Assembly: GCA_019188255.1 (NCBI GenBank)
Contig: JAETXT010000013.1
Location: 1,922,001-1,986,000, forward strand
From: Verticillium longisporum
Taxonomy: Eukaryota; Ascomycota; Sordariomycetes; Glomerellales; Plectosphaerellaceae
Reading direction: 5' to 3'
DNA length: 64,000 bases
Part shown: piece after piece, positions 1 through 10,931 of the stretch
Numbering within the stretch: position 1 is the stretch's first letter
How the letters are laid out: each line of letters opens with the position of its first letter
Translations under genes and position numbers: made by a program
The notes under the pieces: model-generated
What the model was told of the DNA's origin: nothing
The model's database searches: none
Seen by the model: the letters and a program-made list of their open reading frames with translations, nothing else

Positions 1-1519
1 CATGCACGTTACTTACAGGTTTCCCTTCACACTGGGTCGAATCGGCCATACCATATAGCCAACTGAAAAAGGTGCTGAAGAGAGTCGCCGGCGAATTGAA
101 CGATCTCGGCTTGGACCCTGAGACGTTGCGCCAGCTGCTTGATCCCCAAAGCGACTCCCCTCTGGTAATCGAGTATGGCTTGAAAGGTACGCGATCCGAC
201 TCGATCACTCAATCCCCTGCTCAATTTGCTAACACATACCAGTCGCGCAAGGCTCGGAATTTCTGAGGCCCCAGCTCACTGTACTGCTTCACCTCCAGGA
301 TGGAGTAGCAGTGGATGTATCTTTGTCGTCAAGTTCTCGAACCTTTTTGGAGCACATTTCATCTTTGCAGGCAAACTCGACACGGCATCCTGCGCTGCCA
401 TTGGAAGAATCACCAGAACCACCAAAAGAAGCATCACCAGATAGCGCGGCGAGTTCTGAATCAAATGCTAGCTTCGCCAAGCTAACCGAACCCGTCGGTT
501 TGGACCGTTCAGGCGAAGCAATTTCCACAAGCGCCTCGTTGGCCAATCCTCTCTGCAAGCAGCTTGAGGTTCCGCTCGTCTTTGATGGCAAGTTCTTCGA
601 CATGCTGCAGAGCGATGTCAATGGTCTAGACGCCCTACAGGCTAGCGAAGAGGTCGCCATGACCAAGGAGATCGTGGCTCTAGGGCATGACGTCTCCCAA
701 CTCACCAAACCTAGCCGGCTTTCGAAGAGCGATCTTGCGCGATGGCGGACCATTTTCGAGCTCTATCTCGAAGCCCAAGTCTTTTTTTCCGTCTTCGAGC
801 ACGACCACGGTACACGCGACAGCCATTCGGCCTCACGCCAGCTGCAGTGGTTCCAGGGCGAAGTCACAAAGCGGAATCTCGCCCGCCAGTTCAAAATGTC
901 GGAGAGCCGAGAGGCGCTTGTTCGCTTCCTTCGTCTCAACGCCCTGCTTCTGAAGAACATCCAGTTTCAGGAGATTAACCGCACCGCCATTCATAAAATT
1001 CTCAAAAAGTTTGACAAGCGCACGTCTCTGGGCGTATCCAAGACGTTCCCCGCCCAGATCCGCTCTGACAAGCTACTCGCTGGTACCATGGCTAGGGATA
1101 TGTGTGCTCAAGTGTCCACTGAGCTTGTTTCTGTTGTTCCTCAACTAAACGACTACCTCTGCCCTGTCTGTTTCGCTATCGCATATCGCCCTGTGCGTCT
1201 GGCTTGCCAGCATATTTTTTGCATTCGCTGTATTGTCAAGATACAACGGCGGCGCGAGAAGCATTGTCCGTTGTGCAGAGCTGACGTCGTCATGGATGCT
1301 TCAGCTGGTAAGTTCCCATGTTTGAATCCTTCCGTCCTGAGGGTAAATTTCAATGTTCTTACTGACGCATATGCAGATAATCTGGATATCGATTTGGACA
1401 GGTATCTACGGAAATACTTCAACAAGGAAGTGAAGGAGAAGGTCCGCGCCAATGACATCGAACGAGGCATGGAGGACTACGGCCCTGGATACACGCATTC
1501 TGATTGTGCCGTTATGTAA
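1..1519 (+). CDS. SPX-RING protein (putative E3 ubiquitin ligase), 5' truncated
   Basis: An SPX domain (binds inositol pyrophosphates, phosphate sensing) is followed by a C3HC4 RING finger, the architecture of SPX-RING ubiquitin ligases such as the Neurospora RING-14 protein. Visible exons: 19-186, 243-1307 and 1377-1519. The introns at 187-242 (branch GCTAAC) and 1308-1376 (GTAAGT donor, CTGAC branch) both splice in frame. The SPX start is seen in FPSHWVESAIPYSQLKKVLK; the lysine-rich helix NRTAIHKILKKFDKRT lies mid-protein; the RING runs CPVCFAIAY...CQHIFCIRC...CPLCRAD. The first exon (about 18 residues in relatives) lies outside the window, as positions 13-18 read as a 3' splice site. About 457 residues are visible. 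The protein ends in CAVM, a possible CaaX prenylation box. Identity of the family is secure; ligase activity is inferred. Confidence 0.9.
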
Positions 1520-2081
1520 GGCGGTCCGAGTCTGATACTTTAGCCACCGTATGGCTGTTCTCTCGAAACGATGATACCCCTAGCTTGAATTCGAATCCGT
1601 TGCTATACAGAATCTATCATTCCAATCTACTGAATCCACAGTTGTGAGTCTTGAGCTGATACATGGGTTGTGCTCAAATCTCTGCCTACACTTGGCCTTG
1701 GTCTTGGGTCATCACGGGGTTCACTTTTTATAAGTGACCTAAACACCGGATCTTTTTATTCCACCACGAAACGGAATAGGACCCTGCATTGAAGGCAAGA
1801 CAGGCCCGGATGGACGTCGCGCACCGATAGACAGACCTCTGTACCATTTGCCTGGAAAAGCTGTGTAGTTTGACTTTGCCTATTGGGTCGCATTCCATGT
1901 TACTATAGTCACATTACACGTTTTGTCTCGCTTTCCCATGTTAATGGTTATCAATTTGAACTGGGTTATAATCTCGAGCTTAGGCGGTCCAGGCAGTATT
2001 GGCTTGTGGTCATACTGGGGCAATACGCTTTTGTTCCGGATGCTTGATTCATCCATGTTTCTGCCATGCCATCTGCGGAAG
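1520..2081. other. Intergenic, convergent 3' ends
   Basis: About 560 bp between the SPX-RING stop and the cystathionine gamma-synthase stop. It holds the two 3' untranslated regions. No coding region or repeat is supported. Confidence 0.7.
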
Positions 2082-4028
2082 CTACTCGATTTTCTTTACG
2101 ATGTCGGCAACTTCCAGAGCCCGCGTAAAGATTGATTTGAGCTCCTCGGTTTCCTCCAACCCCACACTGACACGGATCAGGTCCGGGTCAACACCGAACT
2201 GGGCAGCCCATTCAAGCTCCTGGTAGTGGGCGAGTAGGACGTAGGGCGAGGTGAGAGTAAAGTTAGTCCCGAGACTCGGGCCTTTCGCAGTCTCAACGGC
2301 ATCGAAGAAGGCCATGGCGCACTCCCGACGATGAAACGTGACAGACAGCAGCGCACCATAGCCGCCATCGGGGAGTCGGCAGGCCTCATAGTTGGCGCGT
2401 GTTGGGTTCACCTTGGGGTAGTAGACGCGCTTGACGAGGGGCTGGCCGAGAGGATGTCGCAGAGGGCCTCCGAGTTGATATTCGTCCTCTCGATGCGGGA
2501 GTGGAAGTCGCGGCTGTTCCTCTCCATGAACACTACGTCTTCTGGCCAGTAGGTGTCTTCAAAGTTGTGCGCGTAGGCCTCACGCAGCGCGGCATAGTAC
2601 CGGCTTGCCGGGTTCAGAATGGCACTGCCTCCCATGACGTTGCAGTCACCAGAAAAGATCTTGGTCAGACTGCTGACGACAATGTCCGCAAACTTGACTA
2701 CCTCGACATTGACAAATGTCCCGACTGTTTCATCCACAACGACGCCAAAATCATACTTGTCGGCGAGTTGCCGGATGCGCACCAGATCTGGACACGACAG
2801 GAGCGGATTGGCCGGAAACTCGCAGAACAACGCCAGGAAACGCTCTCCGTTCTCCAGCCGCTTTTCCAAGTCGTCCAGGTCTTCGGACGAAGCATGGCCG
2901 TAAAAGCGGCATCCTGGCCCGAACTTTTGCAGAATCTTCAAGGTGTCGACGTAAGGGAAACCAAAACTTATGCTTTCCAGATTACCCCTCGCACGGAGCA
3001 TGGCTCGGTGGGCGTTGAAAATGGCGTTCATACCGCAGGGAAAAAGATAGACGTCGCTTTCCTGCAGCTCAGAGAGACCCCTGGCGTTGGTCGTCATGGG
3101 TGGCAATGACGTGACGCTCGACTCGAGATCGGCGGCCATTGCGCCTGCGATTCTTCTGCGAATGGCTGACTTGGCACGCTCGACGAACGACAGATCCAGG
3201 TTCCGGCCGAAGCGCTCCTCGAGGAACCGCATGCTCTCGACAGACTCGGCCGTTCCGTTCCTGTCCTTGTCCGGCGTCGTGTGAGGACTGCCGTTCGCAA
3301 CAGGGGGTGTCTTCATGTCGACGGATCCGCGCTGATACCTCCTGGGCCCCCTGCATGTCTTTTGCTGATTGTTTTCCGGTGAACTTGGTCGGGACGAGGG
3401 GCAAAGGAGGCCCTCGCGGAGTAAGCCATGGCAAAATTCGGCCCGGCGACTAGAGACACCATCCCCAGAATGTTGCCAGTATTGCTTGGCCAGAGCGTAC
3501 GATTCTGCTGGACATATAACACCAGATATGGTGGGAGATAGGGCTTTGAGCTGGCTCGAAATGTCTTGAGAAGCGTCGAGACCGAGATCAACGACTTGCA
3601 GGATGGACTTCAGCGAAACGTCGCCGTGTCGGCACATGAAGTCAACACACCGTCTGGCGGCTGCTGGGCTGGGAAACAGCATGGCTCGCTGGCCAGGGCG
3701 TCCATGAGTCCGCACTATAGCCTCAGCGAGGGCCTCGATGCTCCTGTGAACGAAGAATCTAGGAAGCATGAGCAGGGCAGGACACAAAGAGTTGAGGACC
3801 GCACCACGAGCGTTCACATACCTTGGGTAGCCTGTTGTCAACTTGTCGACAACCCATTTCTCGCCCTCCTCATAGCCGACATTGTCCTTCCATGTAGGCA
3901 AAGACACACTCACGGCCTGGGGTGAGTCGTTAACGAGTCAGTGAGTGGTGAGTGAGGCTTCATTCAGCAGGTCTACTGACATGTGCTGTATCGGGGGGAA
4001 TTGACTGGCCAAGATCGAATGTCGGCAT
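2082..4028 (-). CDS. met-7: Cystathionine gamma-synthase (PLP-dependent), apparent frameshift
   Basis: This enzyme makes cystathionine from cysteine and an activated homoserine, a transsulfuration step towards methionine. It resembles Neurospora met-7 and yeast STR2. Exons on the minus strand: 4028-3981, 3916-3822 and 3758-2082. The start ATG at 4028 gives MPTFDLGQSIPPDTAH, then SVSLPTWKDNVGYEEGEKWVV. The Cys/Met-metabolism PLP fold follows, with YKYDFGVVVDETVG-type strands and the region SSLTKIFSGDCNVMGG, which carries the presumed PLP lysine. The reading frame breaks at a G4 run at 2438-2441: the C-terminal 109 residues (NPTRANYEACRLPDGGYGA...) continue in another frame. Exon lengths sum to 1820 nt, one short of a whole number of codons, so a single missing base restores about 606 residues. 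A real lesion would remove the C-terminal domain; assembly error is likelier. Confidence 0.88.
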
Positions 4029-4612
4029 CTTGGGGGCACTGGCGGGCAGGTGATTTCGTCCAAAGTGGGAAAAAATGAGTAAATGTTGCTCACTGCCAAC
4101 TCATGAGGGTATTTCGGCTCGTTGGTGGTTCAATCCCGAAGCTCCAGACAGATCATTACTCACAACAGACTCATGGTGAGATGCAGATCCAAGAACTTCC
4201 AGCACCCGCCCAATATGGTGCGGCACCGGAGCTGTCACACTGTACGCGGGAGACTTGCCAAAGGCCGATTGTCGGAGATCCATCAAATCAATCGACCACA
4301 TATGACTGACTCACACAACTGCACATCCGTCCCACCGTTTCCACGATCCAAACGACCGCGGACTTTTTGCCCAGCGCTAGTTGCTTGCTATATTACTAAG
4401 ACAAGCTGGGGCGAATGTCACGCAGGGCCAGCTGTTCATGATGGCGACAAAGCAGAATGAGGCGACCTTGACTACTGTATTCGTACCTATGCTATGTCCA
4501 ATTTCTGAACGCCGCCTTCCTGAGGACGACGCCAGTTATTCTGTAATATTCTGTAAATCCATCGGGCCGCTCAAACCCTGATTCCCATAACTCCTTCATG
4601 CAAATCGTAATC
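4029..4612. promoter_or_regulatory. Presumed promoter region of the cystathionine gamma-synthase gene
   Basis: About 580 bp upstream of the ATG at 4028 and downstream of the VOC-protein stop. It must hold the promoter by position. I see no clear TATA box or recognisable operator and no coding potential. Confidence 0.4.
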
Positions 4613-6608
4613 CTAAGGATTGTACCTTCGTCTACTCATCTTACTACCAACACAGCTGATACTATCGCTCGGGGCGACGCTGACGACATCATCGTCCCAT
4701 GCAGCATGGCTGCTGCCGACGCCGCTCATGGGCAATCCAATGTTGCGTGCTGAAACATGGCTGGGCGTGCGACTGGCGTTGGGTGGCGTCGAGTACGTGT
4801 TGCCGCCCATGACGGCGTCGTGCATGCCTCCCGCATGAGATGCCGCCTTGCTGGGTGCCCTGCTGGCGCTGCTACGCGCCCGACTGGGAGCCTTACTAGG
4901 TGCCCTACTTGGTATGGCAACGATGCTAGGCTCCCGGACACTAGGCGCCCGGCTCGGGGCGGCAACTACACTGGGCTCACGCACGCTGGGGGCCCTGACG
5001 CTCGGGCCGGCGACGACACTGGGCTCCCGTACGCTGGGGGCTCTAACACTCGGCGCCCTGACACTGGGAGCCCTGATGCTTGGTGCCTTGCTCGGGGCGC
5101 GACTTGTAGCGCGGCTTCTTACAGCCAGCTCCGTCTCGACGGTCGGGGGAGGTGGGCCGCGAATGGTGGTGGACGAGCGTCTGCTTCGAGCCGACACGTA
5201 GGTGTCGCGGTCAGAGTCCATGATAGGACCACGAACCGAGGGGACGGCCGTCGGAGGACCACGGACAGAGGGTGGTGCAGTCGGAGGGCCACGAACCGAG
5301 TGCGGGGCTGACAGAGGAAGCTGCTGCTCGACGGTGCTGTACCGGGAGCCGACATTGCTCCGATGCTCGGTGTCCATGATCATGAGCGGCCTGCGCGCGT
5401 CGTTGGGCGCTTCGCCGGGAGGCCGAGCACCGCGACGGGAAGCGACGGAGCGGGTAGTGTGGCGGCTACGCCCGTCATCGTAAGTGTTGTCGGCGGCCTG
5501 GTCACGGGGTGCATTGACATGGCTGTACTTGGCCAGATACTGCGGTGCCGGACGGTGGTCGGCAAGAGGAGCGTAGGCCTCGGGGTAGCGAATCTTCTCG
5601 ACAGTGCGCTCAACCTCGACGTAGCGGCCACCGGCCTGCAGTGCTGGGAGTCGATCGGGATAAGTAGACCTGCGAACAACGGGGGAGGCACGGCGAACTC
5701 CTGGCGTGGAGCTCGCTCTCGCTCGCCCCTCAGCATGCTGTAGGTCAAGGCGGCACCAGCGGCAGCACCAGCGGCGGCGCCAAGTAACGCGCCGACGACG
5801 GTCGTGGCGTCGAAGCCCGAGGAAGTATCGCGCGCTGTAGCGACGGGCTGCTGCTCGATAATGGAGGTTGTGACGCTGCGGCGCAGAACAGTACAGGGCT
5901 CGGTCCCGGGGCGGACTGTACGGGCAGAGACCACGGAGGCGGGTCCGGGCTGCTGGCCGATCCACGGATTGTGATCGGAGGCGGCGACGTCAAAGTTCCA
6001 GTCGAGGATGCGGCTCGACTCTTCATGTGTAGAAAACTCCGGTGGGTGCCAGCTACTGAGCCGCCATGCTGGGAAGGGGCAGCAGGGGCACGAGAAGAAG
6101 GGTCTTGATAGACCACGTCCATGGTGTTGCCGTCGAGATCGGTGATCGACGTGCGGGTCCAGTCGCCACAACCGCGGTGAGCGTGTGAGTCGTGTCCTGG
6201 GCCAAGCCCGAGTCCCTGTCCCTGAGAGGTCACGGACGGTGCCGCTGTCACAACCCCGGACAAAGGCGGGTTCGCCCGAATGGCAAATGCGTGGAAGTCA
6301 GCCACGGTTTGAGTCGAAGCAGCGGAAAAGGTGACGTTCGAGAGTCTTGGATGATGGGCTTCCCGAATCTGAAAAACAGGCACCGGTGGTGAGGAGGTGC
6401 CGTACGTGATGGTCGCCGGAAGCTTCTCAGACGCAGGCGCAGTCGCAGAGGATGACGATGGCGATGACGACGTGGGTGCGGGCACTGTAGCGACTTCGTC
6501 GCCGGGTTGAGATGCCGCGGAAATGTAATACAAACCCAGCGGCTGCAGAACCGCCGAGTAGAAAGAGGATGCAGACGGCAAGTGAGAGACCTCAAAGAAG
6601 GGCAGCAT
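4613..6608 (-). CDS. VOC (glyoxalase-like) domain protein with glycine zipper and RAPSV-repeat tail; frame interrupted
   Basis: The N-terminus (from the ATG at 6608, MLPFFEVSHLPSASSFYSAV) begins like a vicinal-oxygen-chelate domain: a first strand, then a helix with FYSAVLQPLGL, and later FQIREAHHPRLSNVTFSA and the strand ITDLDGNTMDVVYQ. A linker (RILDWNFDVA...) leads to an Ala/Gly-rich possible membrane or zipper segment, GALLGAAAGAAAGAALTYSM, and then a long Arg/Ser/Pro tail with many copies of RAPSV/REPSVV, ending SKMSRRRYNP. The frame changes twice: around 6030-6080 (a 38-nt intron or a one-base indel would both fit) and at a G5 run at 5681-5685, where one missing base fits. Substrate is unknown. 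Conserved fungal proteins of this layout exist, but no function is established. The whole-gene model is inferred across both breaks. Confidence 0.65.
4860..5110 (-). repeat. Imperfect tandem repeat coding for RAPSV/REPSVV units
   Basis: On the coding strand this stretch encodes roughly a dozen repeats of a 5-7 residue Arg-Ala/Glu-Pro-Ser-Val unit within the disordered tail of the VOC-domain protein. Units drift in sequence (RAPSV, REPSVV, SRAPSK), typical of slippage-prone coding minisatellites. Confidence 0.8.
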
Positions 6609-8323
6609 TGGGCTAGGGCGAGTGATCCTGGTGTGCCAGTAGTTGATGGCTGAAACCTCGTGCTGTGCGACCGTGGAGTGCGAGCCCAGACTTTGGGACG
6701 GATCGAGAATCGAAGAGGATGACCTGAATAGTGCGTATAAAAGAAAACGAAGAGAAAAGAGTCGGGAGAAATCAAAATGAACAAGAATGCTGCTGCTGTG
6801 ATTGTCGTAGAAGGCTGATGGCAAGCAAGTCGGCGGCAATCACTAGGTGCTGTCAGGTCCTAGAATGTTAATATATACCCAAGGTACCTCAGGTACCTAG
6901 GTAGGTAGGCAAGGTACCGAACGAAGACAGAGTAAGTAGCCAGGGCAAGTGAACGCATGCTGTACCTGGATGGAATCTAGACTCCGACGAGCAGGCGGGA
7001 CGGGCTCAGGCTCGGTCGGTCCTGATCACTCGTCGCTCCCAATGACTGAGTGAGCAAGTGTCAGCCGCCAAACCCGCCCTGTCTGTCGCCTGCCTGCCTG
7101 CCTGCCCGCCTGCCTGCCTGCGTACTTGCTCGCTGCCAGAGGGAGAGTCGGGAGACCGACCGCCTCTCTTTGGCCTGCCCTCCCCTCACCCGCCGAATCG
7201 TCTGACCCGCCAGCCCCCTTCGAGTCGCGGATGCAGCGAATGGAGCGCATGCAACGAATAGGGCGGGTTGGGCGGCCACCGCGGGGCCATCCGAGCCCTC
7301 GCTGCAGCTGCATGCTCGGCCACGTTGTATCGATAGAGGAGAAGCGAGAGGATACCGTTCGAATCCTCCACTACCCACTTGGGAGTCTTGGGCTCCTCAG
7401 CTTGGTCGTAGTTCGTGATAGGCCGCTCGGCCTCCCGCCTCATCGAACTGCCTCCACCGAGGGGTCGCGACCTGGGCCCCCTTTCCAACCCCCCACCAGA
7501 CGACCAGTACGAGCGCGGTATCATGACGGTCCTCACTACGTGTCCATACTACCGTACCCCCGAGCCTACCCGAATTCGTCCTGACTGGCCCAGCACCTCA
7601 CGGTCGGAGCAGTAGTACGGGAGAGAGGTGACCGGGCAGCAACATGCCGCATCAAAGTATGCCCAACTCTTCGTCACGAGACTGGGCACGAGACGAATGC
7701 CAACGAGTATGCTCCGCCTCACGTCATTTGTCTAAAACATAGCCCGCACAAGACTTGTCCGCTCTGGGTTCTGCCGAGTATCTCTTGATTGTTCTACATT
7801 TACTGGCACTGCGGGCGGTCTGGGCCCATGCATCCACTCACATTACCTGTAATGCATCACCCCTCCCCAGCCAGAGAAGCGAACACTATGGCCGACGATC
7901 AAGCCAGTGCAAAGGGGTAGGCACAACTTGTGCACGGTTTGCCTCGAGTGAACATCGTCGCCTCTCTCGAGCACTCACCGTCTCACACCTGGTGTTCTCC
8001 ATCTCCGTCACGCCCTGTAGAAGAACACATATGGCATACCATACCTCCCCTGAAGGGTTCCGGTGACACTGAGGCTTACCAGGCAGTCACTTGTCCGCAG
8101 TTAAGATCAAGGTGCAAACGAAGACTAATCCTCCTCCGATCGACAAAGAACACGATAGCCTAGGTTGAATTGGCGCGCGGGGACGGCAAACACTCCAAGA
8201 GTTCCTGGTTGTACGCCCTCTTCTGCCCTGCCTGCAGCAGCCAAACATAGTCATGGCATGAACCGTCCTGGCCCTGCTCTTGCCGCCACCGCATTGTTGC
8301 CGCCGTCAGGCTGCGCGTGATAC
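6609..8323. other. Gene-poor intergenic region with simple repeats
   Basis: About 1.7 kb between the VOC-protein ATG and the EMG1 stop. It contains a GTACCT/AGGTAC-rich patch at 6881-6918 and a (CTGC)n-like tract at 7081-7125. ORFs here are low-complexity (for example Pro/Ala/Cys strings) and match no family I recognise. Confidence 0.6.
6881..6918. repeat. GGTACCTAGGTAGG-type short palindromic repeat
   Basis: A run of overlapping GGTACC and CCTAGG palindromes upstream of the VOC-domain gene. Similar patches recur at about 20541-20560, 24993-25022, 46871-46890, 47091-47120, 48970-48983 and 59873-59885, always outside coding sequence. Confidence 0.7.
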
Positions 8324-9560
8324 TCAGAGAACATCCCACGAGTCCTCGGCGGCGTGGCAGAACTTGCTGCAGGCAACACTGGCAGACAAGCTGAAGTTGC
8401 TGATGGCAATCTTCTCATCCACGAGGCCGTCAGCAAACGTGTCAGCACCCTTGGCCATGGCGCCAACAAAGACGCAGATGCTCTCCTTCGGGCCGAGCGT
8501 GTCAACGTAGTCTCTCACTTTCACCAGGGGCGCGACAAGGCTGAGCAAGACCTTGCGACAATGAGGCGGGAGATGATCAGTGCTGGGGTTCAGGATGTCG
8601 CGCAACAGCTTCTCCTGTGTGATGGACGTGCGAATCGACAGGCGGGGCAGGAGGTGAACCATGAGACCGGCGGAGCGCGTTGAAGGTTCGAGGGATACGG
8701 ACCGAAGGCGACACTTCAATCAGAACCCCTTTTGCTGTGTGAATGTAGATCTGGAGTTTCCCGGCCTTGTTGATCGGCGAGTCCAGCAGAGTCAAGAGGC
8801 ACTAAGTCAGTCAAGTCAGCATGTTGGATGCAGACGGAGGCATGCAATGCCGGCTGCGACGCGGTTGAGCGCGCCGCCGCAGAGAGTGGGAAGTTCGGAC
8901 CTGGTGTGTAATATCTGGCCGGGCGTCACTAATGTCCCGGTTCATCTTACGCATGATGCCAATATGTTCATCGCTGTTGAGGAGAGAATATTTTTCTTCG
9001 CGCTGGATGCCATTGCGGCCGGCACCTCCATGTGATGCCTTGTATGTCTCGAGACTTGCGTTCGAAAGCACAACGATCAGTCTCTTGCTGTCCTTGTCGG
9101 CGGGAGTGATCGGAACATGTTGTTCCGCAACGAGCTGAGGAAGAGAGGGGGGCGGGAGCGACTGCGTGCCTGTGGAATCATGAGACATGTCAGCGAATGG
9201 ACGCCCTCCGCAAAAAAAACAACAGTAAAAACGTGCGTGCGAGCGTAAATTTTGCCCCGCGCACGAAAGAGCGGAAAAGATGAAGCACAACAATCACAGA
9301 AAGGAGGCTGTCATCGATCTTGGTCCGGCACGATGCGTGAGATATAGGCGAGAAAGATGGCAGCTTTGAGGCCCTGCCACTAAACCGCCTACACTGGCAA
9401 TCTCGGGCCGTCGATCTGCAGCTCTGGCTGGCTTGAGCAGGCTCTCTGCCCGTACCGTACGCACCCACGCACGCTTGCTTGTCGATAGACCATAGGGGGA
9501 ATATTACTTACGGGGACGTTTGACTCCCGCAACAGCGGCACGACCTTCGGGGCTCGCCAT
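8324..9560 (-). CDS. EMG1: rRNA small-subunit pseudouridine methyltransferase Nep1/Emg1, apparent frameshift
   Basis: A SPOUT-class methyltransferase that N1-methylates a pseudouridine in 18S rRNA and is needed for 40S subunit assembly in the nucleolus. Exons: 9560-9512, 9169-8901 and 8801-8324. The ATG at 9560 gives [16 protein letters not shown], followed by a GTAAGT donor. Diagnostic segments are [59 protein letters not shown] and [15 protein letters not shown] (SAM-binding knot), ending [17 protein letters not shown] sequence ([19 protein letters not shown]). The frame breaks between RIPRTF and [12 protein letters not shown] at about 8670-8682. Exons total 796 nt, one more than a whole number of codons, so one extra base explains it; the repaired length is about 264 residues, normal for fungal Emg1. 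It is divergent from uS17m. Confidence 0.92.
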
Positions 9561-10098
9561 GATGTCGAAGTAGAGGTTAACTCGAATTGGTGGCGAAGTC
9601 TTTCAATTCTCCAAAACGAAAGGAAACAGGATGCCGAATTGAGGACAAATTTCTGTCTCGTGAAAATCAACGCAGGTCACCTCACCTAAAAGGCAGGCTA
9701 AATTAGGACTGTACAAAGAAGGTACATCCTCGGTAGCGAGGCACGTTGACCACTTAACACCCCGCGATAAGATAATTTTGCGTGTGTGGTAGTGGATGCA
9801 CTGTGTAGGAACATCTCGTCGCTAGCGCCACATCCTCCATTGAGCCACAGTAGCCAGCCATCTCAGTACGAGAGTGGGTCCGAGGTGGCTGCTGTACCTG
9901 AATAATTCAGAATACAACTTCGTCTGCAAGGGATCGAGGTTCACCAGCAGTACACGATATCCCACATCCTCTGCCCTCCCGGCAACCGAATCGGCAAACA
10001 CACATATCTCCGACGACCAGCCAAGCGCCCGAATATCCGCACATATACACCGAGGCCCTCTCTTCCCCCCCGTCAAGCTTGGGACCAAATCCTTCAAC
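9561..10098. promoter_or_regulatory. Bidirectional promoter region, EMG1 / uS17m
   Basis: About 540 bp separate two divergent ATGs. Both genes serve translation (cytosolic ribosome assembly and the mitochondrial ribosome). The CT-rich stretch just before 10099 looks like a fungal 5' leader. No specific site is identified. Confidence 0.45.
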
Positions 10099-10618
10099 AT
10101 GGCGTATCCTGTGACGAAAGCAGCCCAGCAAGTTGTGAAGGAGCTCCACGGAGTCGTTGTATCAGCGGGGCTCATGCAGAAGACCGTCAAAGTACGCGTC
10201 GGCGGCCAAAAATACAACCGCAAGGTTCAAAAGGTAGGTCCACTGACAGCAGTATGAACCCTAACGTGATGCTAATCCAGGCTTCTTACAGATGTTCACA
10301 ACCCCCAAAAGCTATCTCGTACACGACCCAAACTCTTCTCTACGCACCGGTGATGTTGTTTCGATCATGCCGGGTTGGCCGACATCTCAGCACAAGCGAC
10401 ATGTTGTGAAACAAATCATTGCTCCATTCGGAATCCCTATCGAGGACCGACCCCCTGTGCCATCTGCAGAAGAGCGGATAGCTCTGCGAGACCAAAAGAA
10501 GGCCGAGAAGGACGTGCGAAGGGAGTCCAGGAGAAACGAAGCTAGAGAGGCGAAGCTGCTCGAGAAGGCAGAGCGACTCCGTGCTCGCAACGAAGAGGCG
10601 CACGCTGATGCTTCGTGA
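10099..10618 (+). CDS. MRPS17: Mitochondrial small-subunit ribosomal protein uS17m
   Basis: A 153-residue protein of the uS17 family, a mitochondrial small-subunit component that binds rRNA. Exons 10099-10233 and 10292-10618; the intron at 10234-10291 has a GTAGGT donor and a CTAATC-type branch, and splices in frame. The OB-fold core is clear: LMQKTVKVRV, then YNRKVQK, then KSYLVHDPNSSLRTGDVVSI. The C-terminal extension (from about residue 90) is charged and helical, rich in Lys, Arg and Glu, as in other fungal uS17m. The start is the first ATG in frame and precedes MAYPVTKAAQQVVKELHGVVV. Confidence 0.93.
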
Positions 10619-10931
10619 GCAGGGGAGGTGTTGGGTGGTCGTAGCAGACCAGGTTTGACAATAGTCATGCTGGGCGTACATGTGTCAGCTCATGTACACA
10701 CCCCTAGCAGAGCGACGATGAAGGCTTTTCTTCAGCATTGACGCGGGCACTTTCCGTAGGGCTGCTTGTATATGTACATTTTGTATACCAGTGTATATCA
10801 TAGAAAGACTCTGGAACTGTCTCCAGCCTCGGATCCATTTGCGCCATCATAGCCCCCGGAACTCCAGTACACCAATCTTGCCGGTTTCATAACGAAGGGC
10901 CCAGCTGGGCATACGGTTCGTGATACTGCTC
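10619..10931. other. Convergent 3' region
   Basis: About 310 bp between the uS17m stop and the AAA-ATPase stop. Holds the two 3' ends; nothing else seen. Confidence 0.6.

Noticed and set aside
4100..4145. GGTTCAATCCC, resembling a tRNA B box
   Set aside because: No matching A box, acceptor stem or T-arm pairing around it.
7081..7125. CTGC-rich repeat considered as coding
   Set aside because: Gives only Pro/Ala/Cys strings in every frame.
7340..7375. GTTCGAATCCT, resembling a tRNA T-loop
   Set aside because: It forms only a simple GAGGAT/ATCCTC hairpin; no cloverleaf can be drawn.
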